Shown here: in pieces, positions 45,980-55,632 of the stretch
Position numbering within the stretch: the stretch's first letter is position 1
Layout of the letters: the number at the start of each line of letters is the position of its first letter
DNA from: Lasiosphaeria ovina
Taxonomy: Eukaryota; Ascomycota; Sordariomycetes; Sordariales; Lasiosphaeriaceae
Assembly (NCBI GenBank): GCA_033439765.1
Contig: JAULSN010000003.1
Span: forward strand, 5,456,001-5,520,000
DNA length: 64,000 nt
Reading direction: 5' to 3'
Program-made: the position numbers and the translations under genes
The notes under the pieces: model-generated
Database searches by the model: none
What the model was told of the DNA's origin: nothing
What the model saw: the letters and a program-made list of their open reading frames with translations, nothing else

Positions 45980-46732
45980 GTAAGTAAGACGCTTAAGCTA
46001 CTTAAGTCGGACAACTCTAGAGTAGGCCTTAAATTCGGACCCCAAGAGCTATAGACTAGTAGTACGTATCTCTATAAGCTCGTAGTCGTTATAGGTAAGC
46101 TCCTTCTAGAGGGTACCGAAGTACTTCGAGACGTAGCCAAGTTTGCCACTCCTATATCTGGCCGTAAGAGCGCTAATACCGACGACTTCGATTACGATAA
46201 GTATTATATTATCCCGACTTAGGATAAGACGTATATCGTTATCCGGAAGGTCTCGAGCGACCGGACAAACCTATTTATACTAGTCGATAAGTAGGACGGA
46301 CTTTGCGGGATCGTATAGCTACCGTCGAATTTACCGGATACGAGACTAGTATACTATCTAGAATAGACGGATAGTCCGCGGAAGAACGTATACCAGGAGA
46401 GGGCGGCGTAGTAGAGGCAGAATATCGTCGAATTCTACGAGTAATACGCCAAGGCCGGCGTATTCCTCGATATTAATAAGGTATCTAATCGACCGAAGAC
46501 GGTAGAGGCTCTACGGGATACGGCTCTTTAGCGAAAGGAAGATATCCTTAAGGCTCTCTCGGCTTATTAGGATACGGGAGACCGTACGTACCTTTAGCAG
46601 GCTCTCAACTTTATTAATTATACCCTATAAGAAAGCCAGGCCTACGAAGGGAGAGACGTTATCGGCCTATTATTCACCAAACTATATAAGATCGACGAAG
46701 AAGCGGCTTCGGAAGTTACTCAAGTACTCCAG
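45980..46732 (+). pseudogene. RIP-mutated coding relic upstream of the unknown ORF
   Basis: One frame keeps protein-like order between stops (EGTEVLRDVAKFATPISGRK, DKTYIVIRKVSSDRTNLFI, AKAGVFLDINKV, GRDVIGLLFTKLYKIDEEAA). It ends at CAG|GTAAGT (46733), and an acceptor CTAACTATAG ends at 46792, so it may be an exon of the gene continuing at 46793. Family not recognised. Confidence 0.45.
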
Positions 46733-46792
46733 GTAAGTCTTTAAGAAGGTTTTTTCCTATCTAGAACTAACCCCCCCCCCTACTAACTATAG

Positions 46793-47481
46793 GATAACAG
46801 AATGCACTGGTTCATACTAGATCACCCATGAAGCCGCCTACGGCCTGCATATTGGCTCTGGCTCGAGGTCTTGGCCTCGAGGCGCTCGGCAGTTTATCCG
46901 TGAAGCCGTCATAACGCCTTACGATAGTCACGGCATTCTGCCATTACTGGCTGAACGTATAGCAAAGCCACGACGACAACTCTCTTATCCAGTTGATCCA
47001 AACCGCCCACGACATGACCCAGAAGATGAGCAATACGGTTCTGCTTGGAAGCCCCGGCCACCGACTCCCGATGCCAATCCCGGACGTGGCCAAGCCCGGT
47101 GGTCTCCTACTCGCGCTCCTTCAGCACATGAAGACGTGCTTGGAGGAGTTGGTGAAGAGAATGGATGCTACAATGGATGAGGAACGAGCGGGTCTTGCTA
47201 CAGGAGGGTCTACCAAGCAACACTCCCTTGAGAAATTGCTTACCAACTTCGGCTCGGCCGGAGATCACAACATGGCGATGGAGTACGTAGCGGATATCAC
47301 GCGTTGCATTTGTCTCCGGGCACAGCGCCCTGTCGAGCAAGCCAAGGAGAATATCAAGGATGTGATATCCGCATGGGATGAGGTTATATTACAGCTGAGT
47401 ACCTCGCGGATGGTCTGCGAGGGAGATACCGAGGACGGGCTCGATGACGAGGAAGAAGGAACCGAGGAGGAAGAAGAGTAG
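46793..47481 (+). pseudogene. Unknown ORF of the insertion, in two frames
   Basis: From the acceptor at 46792 one frame reads, after a TAG, ITHEAAYGLHIGSGSRSWPR, REAVITPYDSHGILPLLAER and RRQLSYPVDPNRPRHDPEDE, then Pro-rich sequence to a stop near 47185. A second frame (46993-47481) gives GGLLLALLQHMKTCLEELVK, NMAMEYVADITRCICLRAQR and an acidic C-terminus (DDEEEGTEEEEE). Both look coding, so a frameshift or unrecognised intron joins them. I know no named domain. Composition is normal, unlike the RIP block it abuts. Confidence 0.5.
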
Positions 47482-47825
47482 CTAACCAGTTCCTGCGATG
47501 GCGGACAGAGGACAACGTGGGAGAGCTTTGGGCATGATTCTGAGAGAGGATGTTAAGTCTCAAGTTTGCGACAAATACCGTCTGCATGGATCCTCCGCGA
47601 GACCGACTTCCACATACCATCTAGCTAATAAAGATCGTGGCACCCACAACGCAAACGCAGTCCCTCCTGCCAATGGTTTAAATCTCCCCTCGAGCTTGAA
47701 ATGATGATAGCAAAAGCAATGGAAACTTGGAGCAAAAAGAGAAGAGCTCATCCGCTGCGCCTCCCTACTATCCCCCACGGCAATAAGGACATTCATCTGG
47801 CATTTCTTTTTTCCTCCCTCCCATA

Positions 47826-50800
47826 TTAGCGAGATGTAACAAGTGTGGTCATCATCAAATCCTCCATATCCTCAATACCATGCGTCCGGCGTGCGTGCTC
47901 AAAATACGCCTCAAGCGACGTATACAGGCGGCGAGACTGGCAGTTGGGGTATGCACACTGCCGCGGTTCGATAGAGCCATCCCCAAGGGTGGCCGGCGGC
48001 GGAGGATCCTCCAGGACGAGCGAGAGCATCTCGTCTTCCTCGCTAACGCCATGAAGCTGCTTAGCATGTGAAAAATACTGACCAAAGCTGACGAAGACAA
48101 ACTCGGTCCGACAGCCAGGGTGCGAGCATCTCTGAGGTTTGAAATTCCTCAGCGCGGGATGGCGATCCTTCTCACCAGGGCGGACCCGGCGCTTGGCTGG
48201 CGGCATGTACTTGGCAAGCTCCTCTGCGTCCATCTGGCCTGCGTGTTTGCGCTTCAGGTGCATCTGGAAGGACTTGCGGAGCTCATAGATGGATTCGCCC
48301 CTGTCGCAACCCGGGATAGGGCAGGCCTGGGGTGTCCAGCCCGTGTGGTATTGTGCAACGTGGTCGAGTAGGGCGCTGCGTTTGGTGAACACCTCGGTCG
48401 AGGTGCAGTCTGGCTCCGAGCATGTCTGCGGCTTAAAATCGTGCTGGCTACGTCTGTGACGCTGCAAGTCGGCCTTCTTCGCAAACGTCTCATCGCAACC
48501 CGGCTCCTCGCAGGCAAACGGGCGGCTGGCCGGGTACTCTGCGGACGTGAAGCGGCACGACTTCAGGTGGATGTCAAGGTGTAGGACCGCGCCAAACTCG
48601 AATTTGCATCCAAATACCTTGTTTGGGCATTGAAGCTTAGCCAGCCGCGGATCCTCCGCACTACCTCCGTAGAGGCCCTTTTGAAAGCCGGGCGTATTCG
48701 GCCTGGTGAACCTTCGGACGTTGACTGTAGCGAAGAAGTGGGAAAACTCGTCTCGCTCAGCCGTCAACATACGACACGGATCATCCTCGAGTCCCTCTAG
48801 CATGGCGGGGGGGGGTCCCTCTGGCATGGCGGGGGGGGGTACCGTAATGCCGTCGGCGAGCATTTGAGTGATATCGCCATCTCCCACCAGAGCAGCCTCA
48901 AGCTCCAGCAGCGCTGGATCGATAGGAATATCCTCCTCATCATCATTGCCAACGCCGCCGTGATCTGAAGCCAATACTGGTGCAGGAGAAAGAACAGGCG
49001 GGGCTAGGCGAAAGCTGCTGCTGCTATTTACCGCGTCTCCTTTGACGGTAGATGATCCGCCGCCGGCTGGCGCCACCACCTCGTCTTGGTCTAGTAGGGC
49101 CCGCTGCTGATGTAGCCAGTCGTCATAGTCCTTGTCCCTTGCTTTCTTCGACACCCGCCGGCGGTTCGACTTGAGCGAGGGATCGAGGCCTTGCGCCTCG
49201 CAGGCCGCCGTTATAGCATCGGGAGCCAGCTTGGGGGATGGTCGATACGATGTTTCGCCCGTAGCGAACTCCAGGTCGCGTCTCGAGAGCTTGATGGGTC
49301 CGCTCGTAACCCGCAACTTCCAGGTGTCCTCCCGGATGGATCCGATATAGTCCTTGGTCAAGCCCTGCGCGGCAGCCTTCTCGCTATGGCCCAAGGCGCG
49401 CTGCGCCGTAAGCTCAGCGCCGCCTTCGAGCTTCCGCCCGTGCCGGTCGAGCTCCGCGGCTGCTCCGCGACGCAAGTCATGAGGAACGGCGCGGTGGAGC
49501 AAGCCTATCAACTTGGCCGCATGCTGCATAGTCATCTGGACGAAGCGGACCGAGGCGGGCTCGCTGAGCCTCAGCGACGAGCCCCAAAAATCTGTCTTGG
49601 CCAGGACCGGACCCTGTGGGCGTGTCCAGACCACCTTGTTGCTACGTCTGGCGAGTGTCGCAGCCAGAAGATCTGCCTAAGACTTCTGGGCAACGGCTCC
49701 CGTGCGCAATGCGAGGATCAGAAGCAGCTTGACGGGGCATATTGTATTGTGGGCTGGGTCGTTAAGTTCCTCGAGGTAAACCTTTTGGATAGCCTTTGGA
49801 TCCTGTCTGAAATCGTATACCGTTAGCGAGAGCGAGGAGGGAGCTGAGAGGGGGGAAGGATAAGGAGGTGGAAAAGGAGGGGGGTGGGGGGGGTGGTTCC
49901 TTCCTACTTTTCACCCTTGCGATACCGCAGTTCGAATGACGCCACGAAGCGAGGGCGGGGTGGTGGTAGTGAAGAAGCTGGCTCCGCGACGGCAACGGTA
50001 GCAGGCGGCGGGTCTCGTGGAGGCTCCGCCGGCTCAAGGTGAACCGTGATATGCTCGTAACAAAGCGTTTCCATGCCCTGGTACAGGTTGGATCTCGACA
50101 CCTCACCGGCGCGGCAACACAGAGCTGCCATAAGGCATAGGGCTAGGCACCTCTGAATGGTGACCTCCCAAGACCGCGTGCCATGGACGAGCGCTTCCCG
50201 CAGCAATGCCGTTGTCATTCGGCCCACCACGTCGTGCATTATCCACAACTTCTCCTCCCGCACTGGAGCCCTTGTTAGGGTGCCCGCCTTGACCAAACTC
50301 TCCAGGATGGAGGCTTTCCGTCGAAAAAGGAAGCGTCAGCCAACGACGGTTCAAAATGAATGTGAAAGGACATGACGGGACTAACTGACCAAGACGGGAG
50401 GATGCGCGGCCAGAGAAACTGAAGCTCTCGTGCTTGAATTTACAATCTTGGATGATGTTGAATGCAGCATCCCGCATCGTGACCAGAGATACAAAGGCTT
50501 TGCCCCCACACCGGCCCTTGATATGCAGCGGCATCTGCTGTATAAATCTCTCAATGTCTTCGGACGTCGGGACAGAGGCAGGACTGTGGAAACGAGGGAC
50601 TTGTTAGTTTCGATTGCTCCAGAGCACGGGGCAGGGCGATATGGCGGAGACTCCACGAGAGAGGAGTGCATTTGGCGGTTCGGGGCGCTTACTCTCGGCG
50701 CAATGTGTTGGTACGGAAGGCTTCGAACCGACTGACCCATATGTACCTCTTGACCTCGGTTGGTGGAGCTGTGGCGTGATACCGAAGGTTTACAACAGTC

Positions 50801-50943
50801 ACCTTGGAGTCTTTCCGGTCGGCGGCAGCACGCTCCAACATGGACGCGATCGAAGCTTGGCCCAGGTTGGCGTATGGGTTCGGCGGAGCCTCCGCCGGCA
50901 CGAACAGGTCAGAGTCGTACCCATCGTCATCCTCAGCAGCCAT
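47826..50943 (-). CDS. DUF3435-type tyrosine recombinase with C2H2 fingers (captain-like)
   Basis: Likely start at 50943 (MAAEDDDGYDSDLFVPAEAP). Pieces in order: PASVPTSEDIERFIQQMPLH, KLWIMHDVVGRMTTALLREA, LCCRAGEVSRSNLY (first catalytic Arg), then an intron from about 49912 to 49842 joining FELRYRKGEK to QDPKAIQKVYLEELNDPAHN. Next come PVKLLLILALRTGAVAQKS, VPHDLRRGAAAELDRHG (His-x-x-Arg), ALGHS (His) and LTKDYIGS (Tyr nucleophile). The R, HxxR, H and Y set of a tyrosine recombinase is therefore complete. About five C2H2-like fingers follow (FACEEPGCDETFAKKADLQR, QACPIPGCDRGE, RCSHPGCRTEF, QCAYPNCQSRR). A TAG at 49679-49677 interrupts the frame after VAQKS. CAG to TAG would be RIP-type, so the copy may be dead unless an intron removes it. 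Confidence 0.8.
48784..48840 (-). repeat. Tandem PPPAM(P/L)EG-coding repeat in the recombinase
   Basis: CATGGCGGGGGGGGGT with CCCTCT linkers occurs twice, encoding two 8-residue PPPAM-E-G units in the linker before the zinc fingers. Confidence 0.75.
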
Positions 50944-50995
50944 CTCGAGAAAGGATAGGGCGCGTGGCGGGGTGGGGGGGGGTCCTTGGCGTGAG

Positions 50996-51042
50996 AGAGA
51001 GAGAGAGAGTGAGAGAGAGAGATGGAGATGGAGATGGGGGGA
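50996..51042. repeat. GA/GGAGAT microsatellite
   Basis: Runs of GA followed by GGAGAT units in the leader of the recombinase gene; in some frames it makes Leu/Ser repeats that are not real coding sequence. Confidence 0.8.
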
Positions 51043-51164
51043 GGGAGAGACGAGAGCGGAAGAAATAGTGGTCATCGTCCCTGCCCATTCAACCCGCTTG
51101 CTCCTTCCATGGCCGCTCGCTCCTTCCATGGCCGTCGCGCCTCCGCCTCCACCACCTCTCGCAC

Positions 51165-51309
51165 GGAGGAGGAATCAGTCAAGGACAGAACGCACGGAGG
51201 AGGAATCAACCAAGGATGGAACGCCACTAATCACATATTTCACACGAACTCGCCTGCAACCCTCAACCGAAAGGACATATGGAGGAGGAATCAACCAAGG
51301 ACGAAACGC
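51165..51309. repeat. Three 29-bp repeats at the captain end of the insertion
   Basis: GGAGGAGGAATCAACCAAGG followed by ACGAAACGC-like sequence occurs at 51165-51193, 51196-51224 and 51281-51309. The last unit ends exactly at the flotillin junction. Units differ at a few positions (CAGTC/CAACC, ACAGAAC/ATGGAAC/ACGAAAC). Position and copy number suggest terminal or subterminal recombinase sites. Confidence 0.85.
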
Positions 51310-52122
51310 TCGAGCCTGGTTGGTCGCGCCCTCGTGCGCCTTGCGGCTGAGCGACTCGAAGTAGATGGAGTTGGGCGCGTCCTTGAGTTCTTTGACCTGG
51401 GAAGTGTCAGTGGAAAAGGTTTCAACGACGGACAGCTGCAGTTGGTTGGGCACGTACGTTGGAGTTGTAGATGATGAGGCCAAACGAGTTCAGCTCGGTC
51501 TGGATGTTGCGGAAGATGCGGTGCTTGAACTCCTCGCGCTCCGTGAAGATCTCCTCCATGGTCATGCTCGACACCAGCACACGGGTCTCGCCCTCGATGA
51601 TGCCCTTGACGATGTTCTCGAGGAACTGGTGGTTGTTGGCCCCCTTGCCGTGGTTTCCCGAGTCGGCAAGGAGCATGGCGTACTTGATCAGCGCGTCGCC
51701 TTGGTCCTCACGCCGGTGGTCTTGGACGTGCTCGCCGGCGGCGGCTGTCGTGGCATCACCCACGAGGACGCCCTCAACGGGTGCGGCATTCGCGCCGCCT
51801 TTCTTGGTATTTGCGCCTCGCTGGTTGATATCGGGGCCGACGGTGAAGACGACAGGCAGCAGGAACTGCAGCTTCTCCTTTGTCATGGCTTGGAGATTCA
51901 TGCTATAATCGTGCGGCTGCACGCTGAAGCGCATGCAGCGCTGAAACGGCCATACCCAAGCCGCCTTTGTGATTTTGACTGTGTGTTCTGGTCAGTTAGT
52001 GTTCTGGCTGCAAATGTACTCACTAGATCGACATCGTTGGAAAGGACCAACGCACCGGACTTGACGCCCATGCCAGTGATGGCAAGGTACTCATCTGGGG
52101 CGGCGATCTTGTAGGTGGCCAT
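51310..52122 (-). pseudogene. Flotillin, N-terminal SPFH half (interrupted gene)
   Basis: Exons 52122-52056, 51978-51458 and 51396-51310, then broken. Frame is kept through both introns: G|GTGCGT...CTAACTGACC...CACAG and AAC|GTACGT...TTCCCAG. Sequence: MATYKIAAPDEYLAITGMGV, VKITKAAWVWPFQRCMRFSV, QPHDYSMNLQAMTKEKLQFL, LLPVVFTVGPDINQRGA, RVLVSSMTMEEIFTEREEFK, VKELKDAPNSIYFESLSRKA, HEGATNQAR. This is the SPFH domain of flotillin, a lipid-microdomain scaffold protein. Translation past the break adds about 45 residues from the insertion repeats and stops at 51175, predicting a 269-residue truncated product. The missing second half is at 40116-41045. Confidence 0.92.
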
Positions 52123-54196
52123 TTTGACTGTGGGTTGTTTGCGAGTTCTGGTGGGTTTCGAAGCTCGTTACACAGAATATGTGATGTGTGGTCGGAGAAG
52201 AGTGTGCAGACAAGCGTCGGCAAGTATATTTGTACTCGCGAACGTCTGGGTAAACGCCGAAATTTTGAAACGTCGGGGCCGAGTTTATGGCGACGCCGAA
52301 GTCCGATAGGGTTGTGTGGATTACTTAGATTTAGAGATGAGGTCCCAAGGTCAGTAATTAGACTGGAGACCTGAACTCTAATTAAGGGCGTGGCTGTCAG
52401 ATATAGCGTTTGGGCGTTTGCTTGTTTGACAAACGTCGTGACTTTCAGCCATCAAAAGGGGCACATGGTGGCTGCAGCTCCAGATATATGTACTATAACC
52501 TGACATTTGACAATCGACAGCTTCGCCCCCTTTGATGCGGCCCCCCCCGGCCAGCAAAGTCAAAGACAAAGCCCAACCGTCCCCTTGGCATGATTCTAAC
52601 GTCACTTGCACGGTTAGGACGGAATAAGAAGCGGACCTATCATTTCTGCCTTGCTCGCTGCCAAGTTTGATAGTCAAAGGACTGAACTGAAAGGGCTGGT
52701 TGAGGTCCTTTGCGAGTGGCAGTGCAGTGCAGCCCGTGCAGCGCCGGGTCATTTTGGGGTCTACGGATGGACAGGTCCAGCGAATTAAACTGCCCACGCC
52801 TTCTTGCCGCTAAGGCCTTCTGGAATGGTTCCCTCAATCGGAATTTGCGGGGGCAGCTCCACTTGCAACCACTTCACCCCGCAGCTTAACACCTCGTGAC
52901 GCGACGTGCTGATTCCCATGTCAACACGAATCAATAAGGTTGCGTTAAAGTTCTGCCTTAGAAACCACCAACATGTCTTGCCGGCAAGAAATCACTTACC
53001 AGTCTACACAGTAAAGAAAAATTATCATTTATGGAGTCGGGCATCCTCAACAAGGCACTGCCGACCCATTCATAAGACGGAGTAATTAATGATACGAGAG
53101 GCTTATTCCCGGGGGTTCCACGTCGGGATGGGTCACCGAGAGGCTCATTCGGGACCGACCCCACTGTAACTAAAACCTTGGGCTGCCTGCAAGGCTGCGC
53201 TCCTTTGTTGGCTCGCAACCCTACACAGTAAACATCCAATGTTGCCTCCCGGTGAACCAAACTGGCGTAGCAGACTCTGCCCTGACCACATGCAAGCCCC
53301 CTTCTCAGACGAGAGATGGCATGGCATGGCATGGTATGGCATTTATGGGCAAGCAGCCCTAGCGCCTGAGTTCTGTGAGTCAGGGCAAGACCGACGGGAG
53401 TTGAGAGGCGAGGTTAGGTTGTTCGTACTTCGTAGTGCGAGGCCGCATTTGAACATGTGGGCGGCTGTGGTCTCTTCATCGGCCCTGGGGTTCGAGTTTG
53501 GGAGCCCCTAATTTGCCCTTCGGCGCTAGGTTGCCCGTGTCGCGCGGGAGGTGTGCAGCGGTCGGGGGGCGACCTTTTGTGGCGCTACGGCACAACACAG
53601 CCGAAGGCACACTCCCGCCGTCAAGCTAAGCCGATCACGTTCTCCCTCCGCCGCAGACCGCAGCAAGCCTCGAGACAACAGGACTTTCTCGGACATCGTC
53701 GCATATCTGCGGAACATCCCAGGACATTTCCAGTACTACACTACACACTTGCTGAGCTGCCTCCCGGAGCCAGAAACCATCAGAGCCCCATTTCAGTTTG
53801 CCTTGGACAATCCTCGCCCAAGTGCACCAAGTCAAAGCTTCCCGTTCCTCGGCTTGAGTTCGAGTTGGCCGAAGCGGGGTCTTCTGTGATCACGCTTCCC
53901 ATTAAGCTTCACCATTTTTCTGGCACCGGCTATCCCGAGCAGAAACCTTGGCCTGCAGACGAGATTTTGGTTTTCTTTGATCGCGGATAAAGAAAGTAAG
54001 GCACTGACAAAAACCAAGCCATATCAATCCGTCACAACCAACCCACCATCGCCCACCGTCTTCCTAGTTCGGATACCTCCCCGGGCAACAAGCTAGCAAT
54101 AGGTGAGTACCTAAATAACGGAGCACACATACCACACAATCACCAGTTTATCTAATAACGACTAAAAAGGGGAGACGCAAAAAAAAAAAATAAGCA
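52123..54196. other. Divergent intergenic region
   Basis: Between the flotillin start and the next plus-strand gene. No gene supported. A GGCAT repeat lies at 53317-53340, and 54100-54195 (A-rich before the ATG) is a likely leader. Confidence 0.4.
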
Positions 54197-55246
54197 ATGT
54201 CCAAACCACTCGCAGACGACGACGACTTTGTCGACCTGCCCCCGCCGTACACGCCCAACCCGGCCACCAACACCACCACCACCACCACCACCACGCCCTA
54301 CCCCAACAACAACACCAGCAACAACCATGCCTTCCCACCGCCCGCACCGGCACCAGGCCCACACACAGCCCTCGCAGCATCATCACTAACGCACCACCTT
54401 GCGACGCTCGGCGCGCGTCTCGCCTCAGCACAAGCAGCGCGCGCAACCGAGCAGGCGGCGCGCGACCTGGCCATGATCAACCTGGTAGTGCCGCACGTGG
54501 AAGCGTTCCTGTCCGAGCTGGCATGGGACGACTCGGCGGTCGGCGGCGAGCTGGTGCTGGTGCCGGCGGGCGCAGTGGCGCGGGGGTGGGCGCTGACAGG
54601 GGCGGCGGAGCGGCGGCGCGGCGGCGAGTTCCTGCGCGTGGCGCGCGTCGGCGAGCCACAGGTGGGCAAGTCGGAGAAATCCGGCAGCGGTGGCAATAGC
54701 GGTGTAGTGCCCGAGCCTGTCCGAAGCGGCGGGTTCGGCGGCGAGGGGTACGACGACGACGGGGACGGGGACGGGCGGCAGCCTGCTGACAAGGCCGGGT
54801 TCGACGACTGGGGCCGGTTCGACGACGGCGAGGGCAGTTCCTCGCTGGACGCGCCGACGGCGAGCTGGTGGTGGTTCCGCGACGGGCGGCTGGCGCGGCG
54901 GCTGGCGGCGTACCTGCAGCCGCGGCCCGAGGTCAACGTGGAGCGGCGGCACGTGCAGGCTGCCGTGGTGGCGGCGAAGGCGGACAAGTTGCCGTCGCCG
55001 TCGTCGGGCGGGGGATGGCGCTGGGGCGGCCTGCTGCGGCAGAAGAATAAGAAGGACGCGGCGTTGATGTCGCCGCCGCTGTCGGGTACCCCTGGACTGG
55101 CGGATGTGAGGACACCGCAGGATGACGGCATTAGCATGACGGTCCGCGCCGAGGAAATGCGGTTTCGCAGGGAGAACGACTTTGGCGTGTGGGAGAGCCT
55201 GAGCGGCTATGCCATTGCGGTGACGGTGAAGACCAGGGCGCCGTGA
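54197..55246 (+). CDS. Conserved-looking hypothetical protein, PPPY motif
   Basis: 349 aa in one exon. The N-terminus is acidic and Pro/Thr/Asn-rich (MSKPLADDDDFVDLPPPYTP, a possible WW-domain ligand). A helical segment THHLATLGARLASAQAARAT and a globular stretch MINLVVPHVEAFLSELAWDD follow. A low-complexity Gly/Asp section leads to WWWFRDGRLARRLAAYLQPR and a C-terminus that looks ordered (RAEEMRFRRENDFGVWESLS). Family not recognised. Codon composition is strongly coding and no lesion is seen. Confidence 0.75.
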   Translation: MSKPLADDDDFVDLPPPYTPNPATNTTTTTTTTPYPNNNTSNNHAFPPPAPAPGPHTALAASSLTHHLATLGARLASAQAARATEQAARDLAMINLVVPHVEAFLSELAWDDSAVGGELVLVPAGAVARGWALTGAAERRRGGEFLRVARVGEPQVGKSEKSGSGGNSGVVPEPVRSGGFGGEGYDDDGDGDGRQPADKAGFDDWGRFDDGEGSSSLDAPTASWWWFRDGRLARRLAAYLQPRPEVNVERRHVQAAVVAAKADKLPSPSSGGGWRWGGLLRQKNKKDAALMSPPLSGTPGLADVRTPQDDGISMTVRAEEMRFRRENDFGVWESLSGYAIAVTVKTRAP

Positions 55247-55632
55247 TGGCGGGCACTGAAGGCAGAATGAAATGCGTTATGCTGGTTGCTATGTGCTTGG
55301 CTTGGTACGAGATCAGAAATGATGCTACGGGGAGATGACTACTTGACATGGTTTCCGTGATATGGTACCAATACAAGAGCTCAGGGGGATCTTGGGTGAC
55401 AAATTGGATGTTATCAAGCCCTTAGTCAACATTTCTAACATTTTTTTACTTCAATGCAAATAAATTGTCGGGAACCGCGTATATGAGACGTGAAGGCCCT
55501 GCCCTCTTCTCTCCCAAGTTTACAACCCCCATCTCACGCCCAACGACATTGCGATAATACGGTGTTTGGACGGAAGCAAAATGTGCAAGCTCAAACGAAC
55601 CTCTGCGCTGGCTCTCCCCACGCTAGACCTCC

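Larger units (their letters stand above)
41290..46735. other. Strongly RIP-mutated block inside the insertion
   Basis: The sequence is depleted of CpA and TpG and full of TpA, while CpG is kept. For example 43381-43440 has no CA or TG at all but about eleven TA and three CG. Stops TAG/TAA are frequent in frames that otherwise show protein-like order. Composition changes abruptly near 46790, where normal CA/TG content returns. Confidence 0.85.
41046..51309 (-). mobile_element. Captain-type (Starship-like) insertion splitting a flotillin gene
   Basis: The 10,264 bp lie between two colinear halves of one flotillin gene. On the coding strand the last flotillin codon before it is CGA (Arg, ending at 51310), and the gene resumes with GCTGCCATTGCC (Ala-Ala-Ile-Ala) at 41045. 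A DUF3435-type tyrosine recombinase sits at the 51-kb end and is read into the insertion, as captains are in Starships. The shared GC at both junctions could be a 2-bp target duplication. I see no terminal inverted repeats. Contents from the captain end: 29-bp repeats, recombinase, an unknown ORF, then 5.5 kb of RIP-mutated sequence with a SNF2 helicase relic. It is smaller than described Starships, so it may be a deletion derivative or a different recombinase element. Confidence 0.75.

Noticed and set aside
50689..51129. Upstream ATG at 51129 as the recombinase start
   Set aside because: It would translate the GA microsatellite into Leu/Ser repeats; the ATG at 50943 directly precedes the coding-like MAAEDDDGYDSD.
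51165..51309. Spaced repeats as a CRISPR array
   Set aside because: Only three units with unequal spacing (2 and 56 bp between units) in a fungal genome; better explained as element-end repeats.
53457..53990. 177-codon plus-strand frame before the PPPY protein
   Set aside because: Overlapping alternative frames, no motif, and no in-frame link to the gene at 54197.
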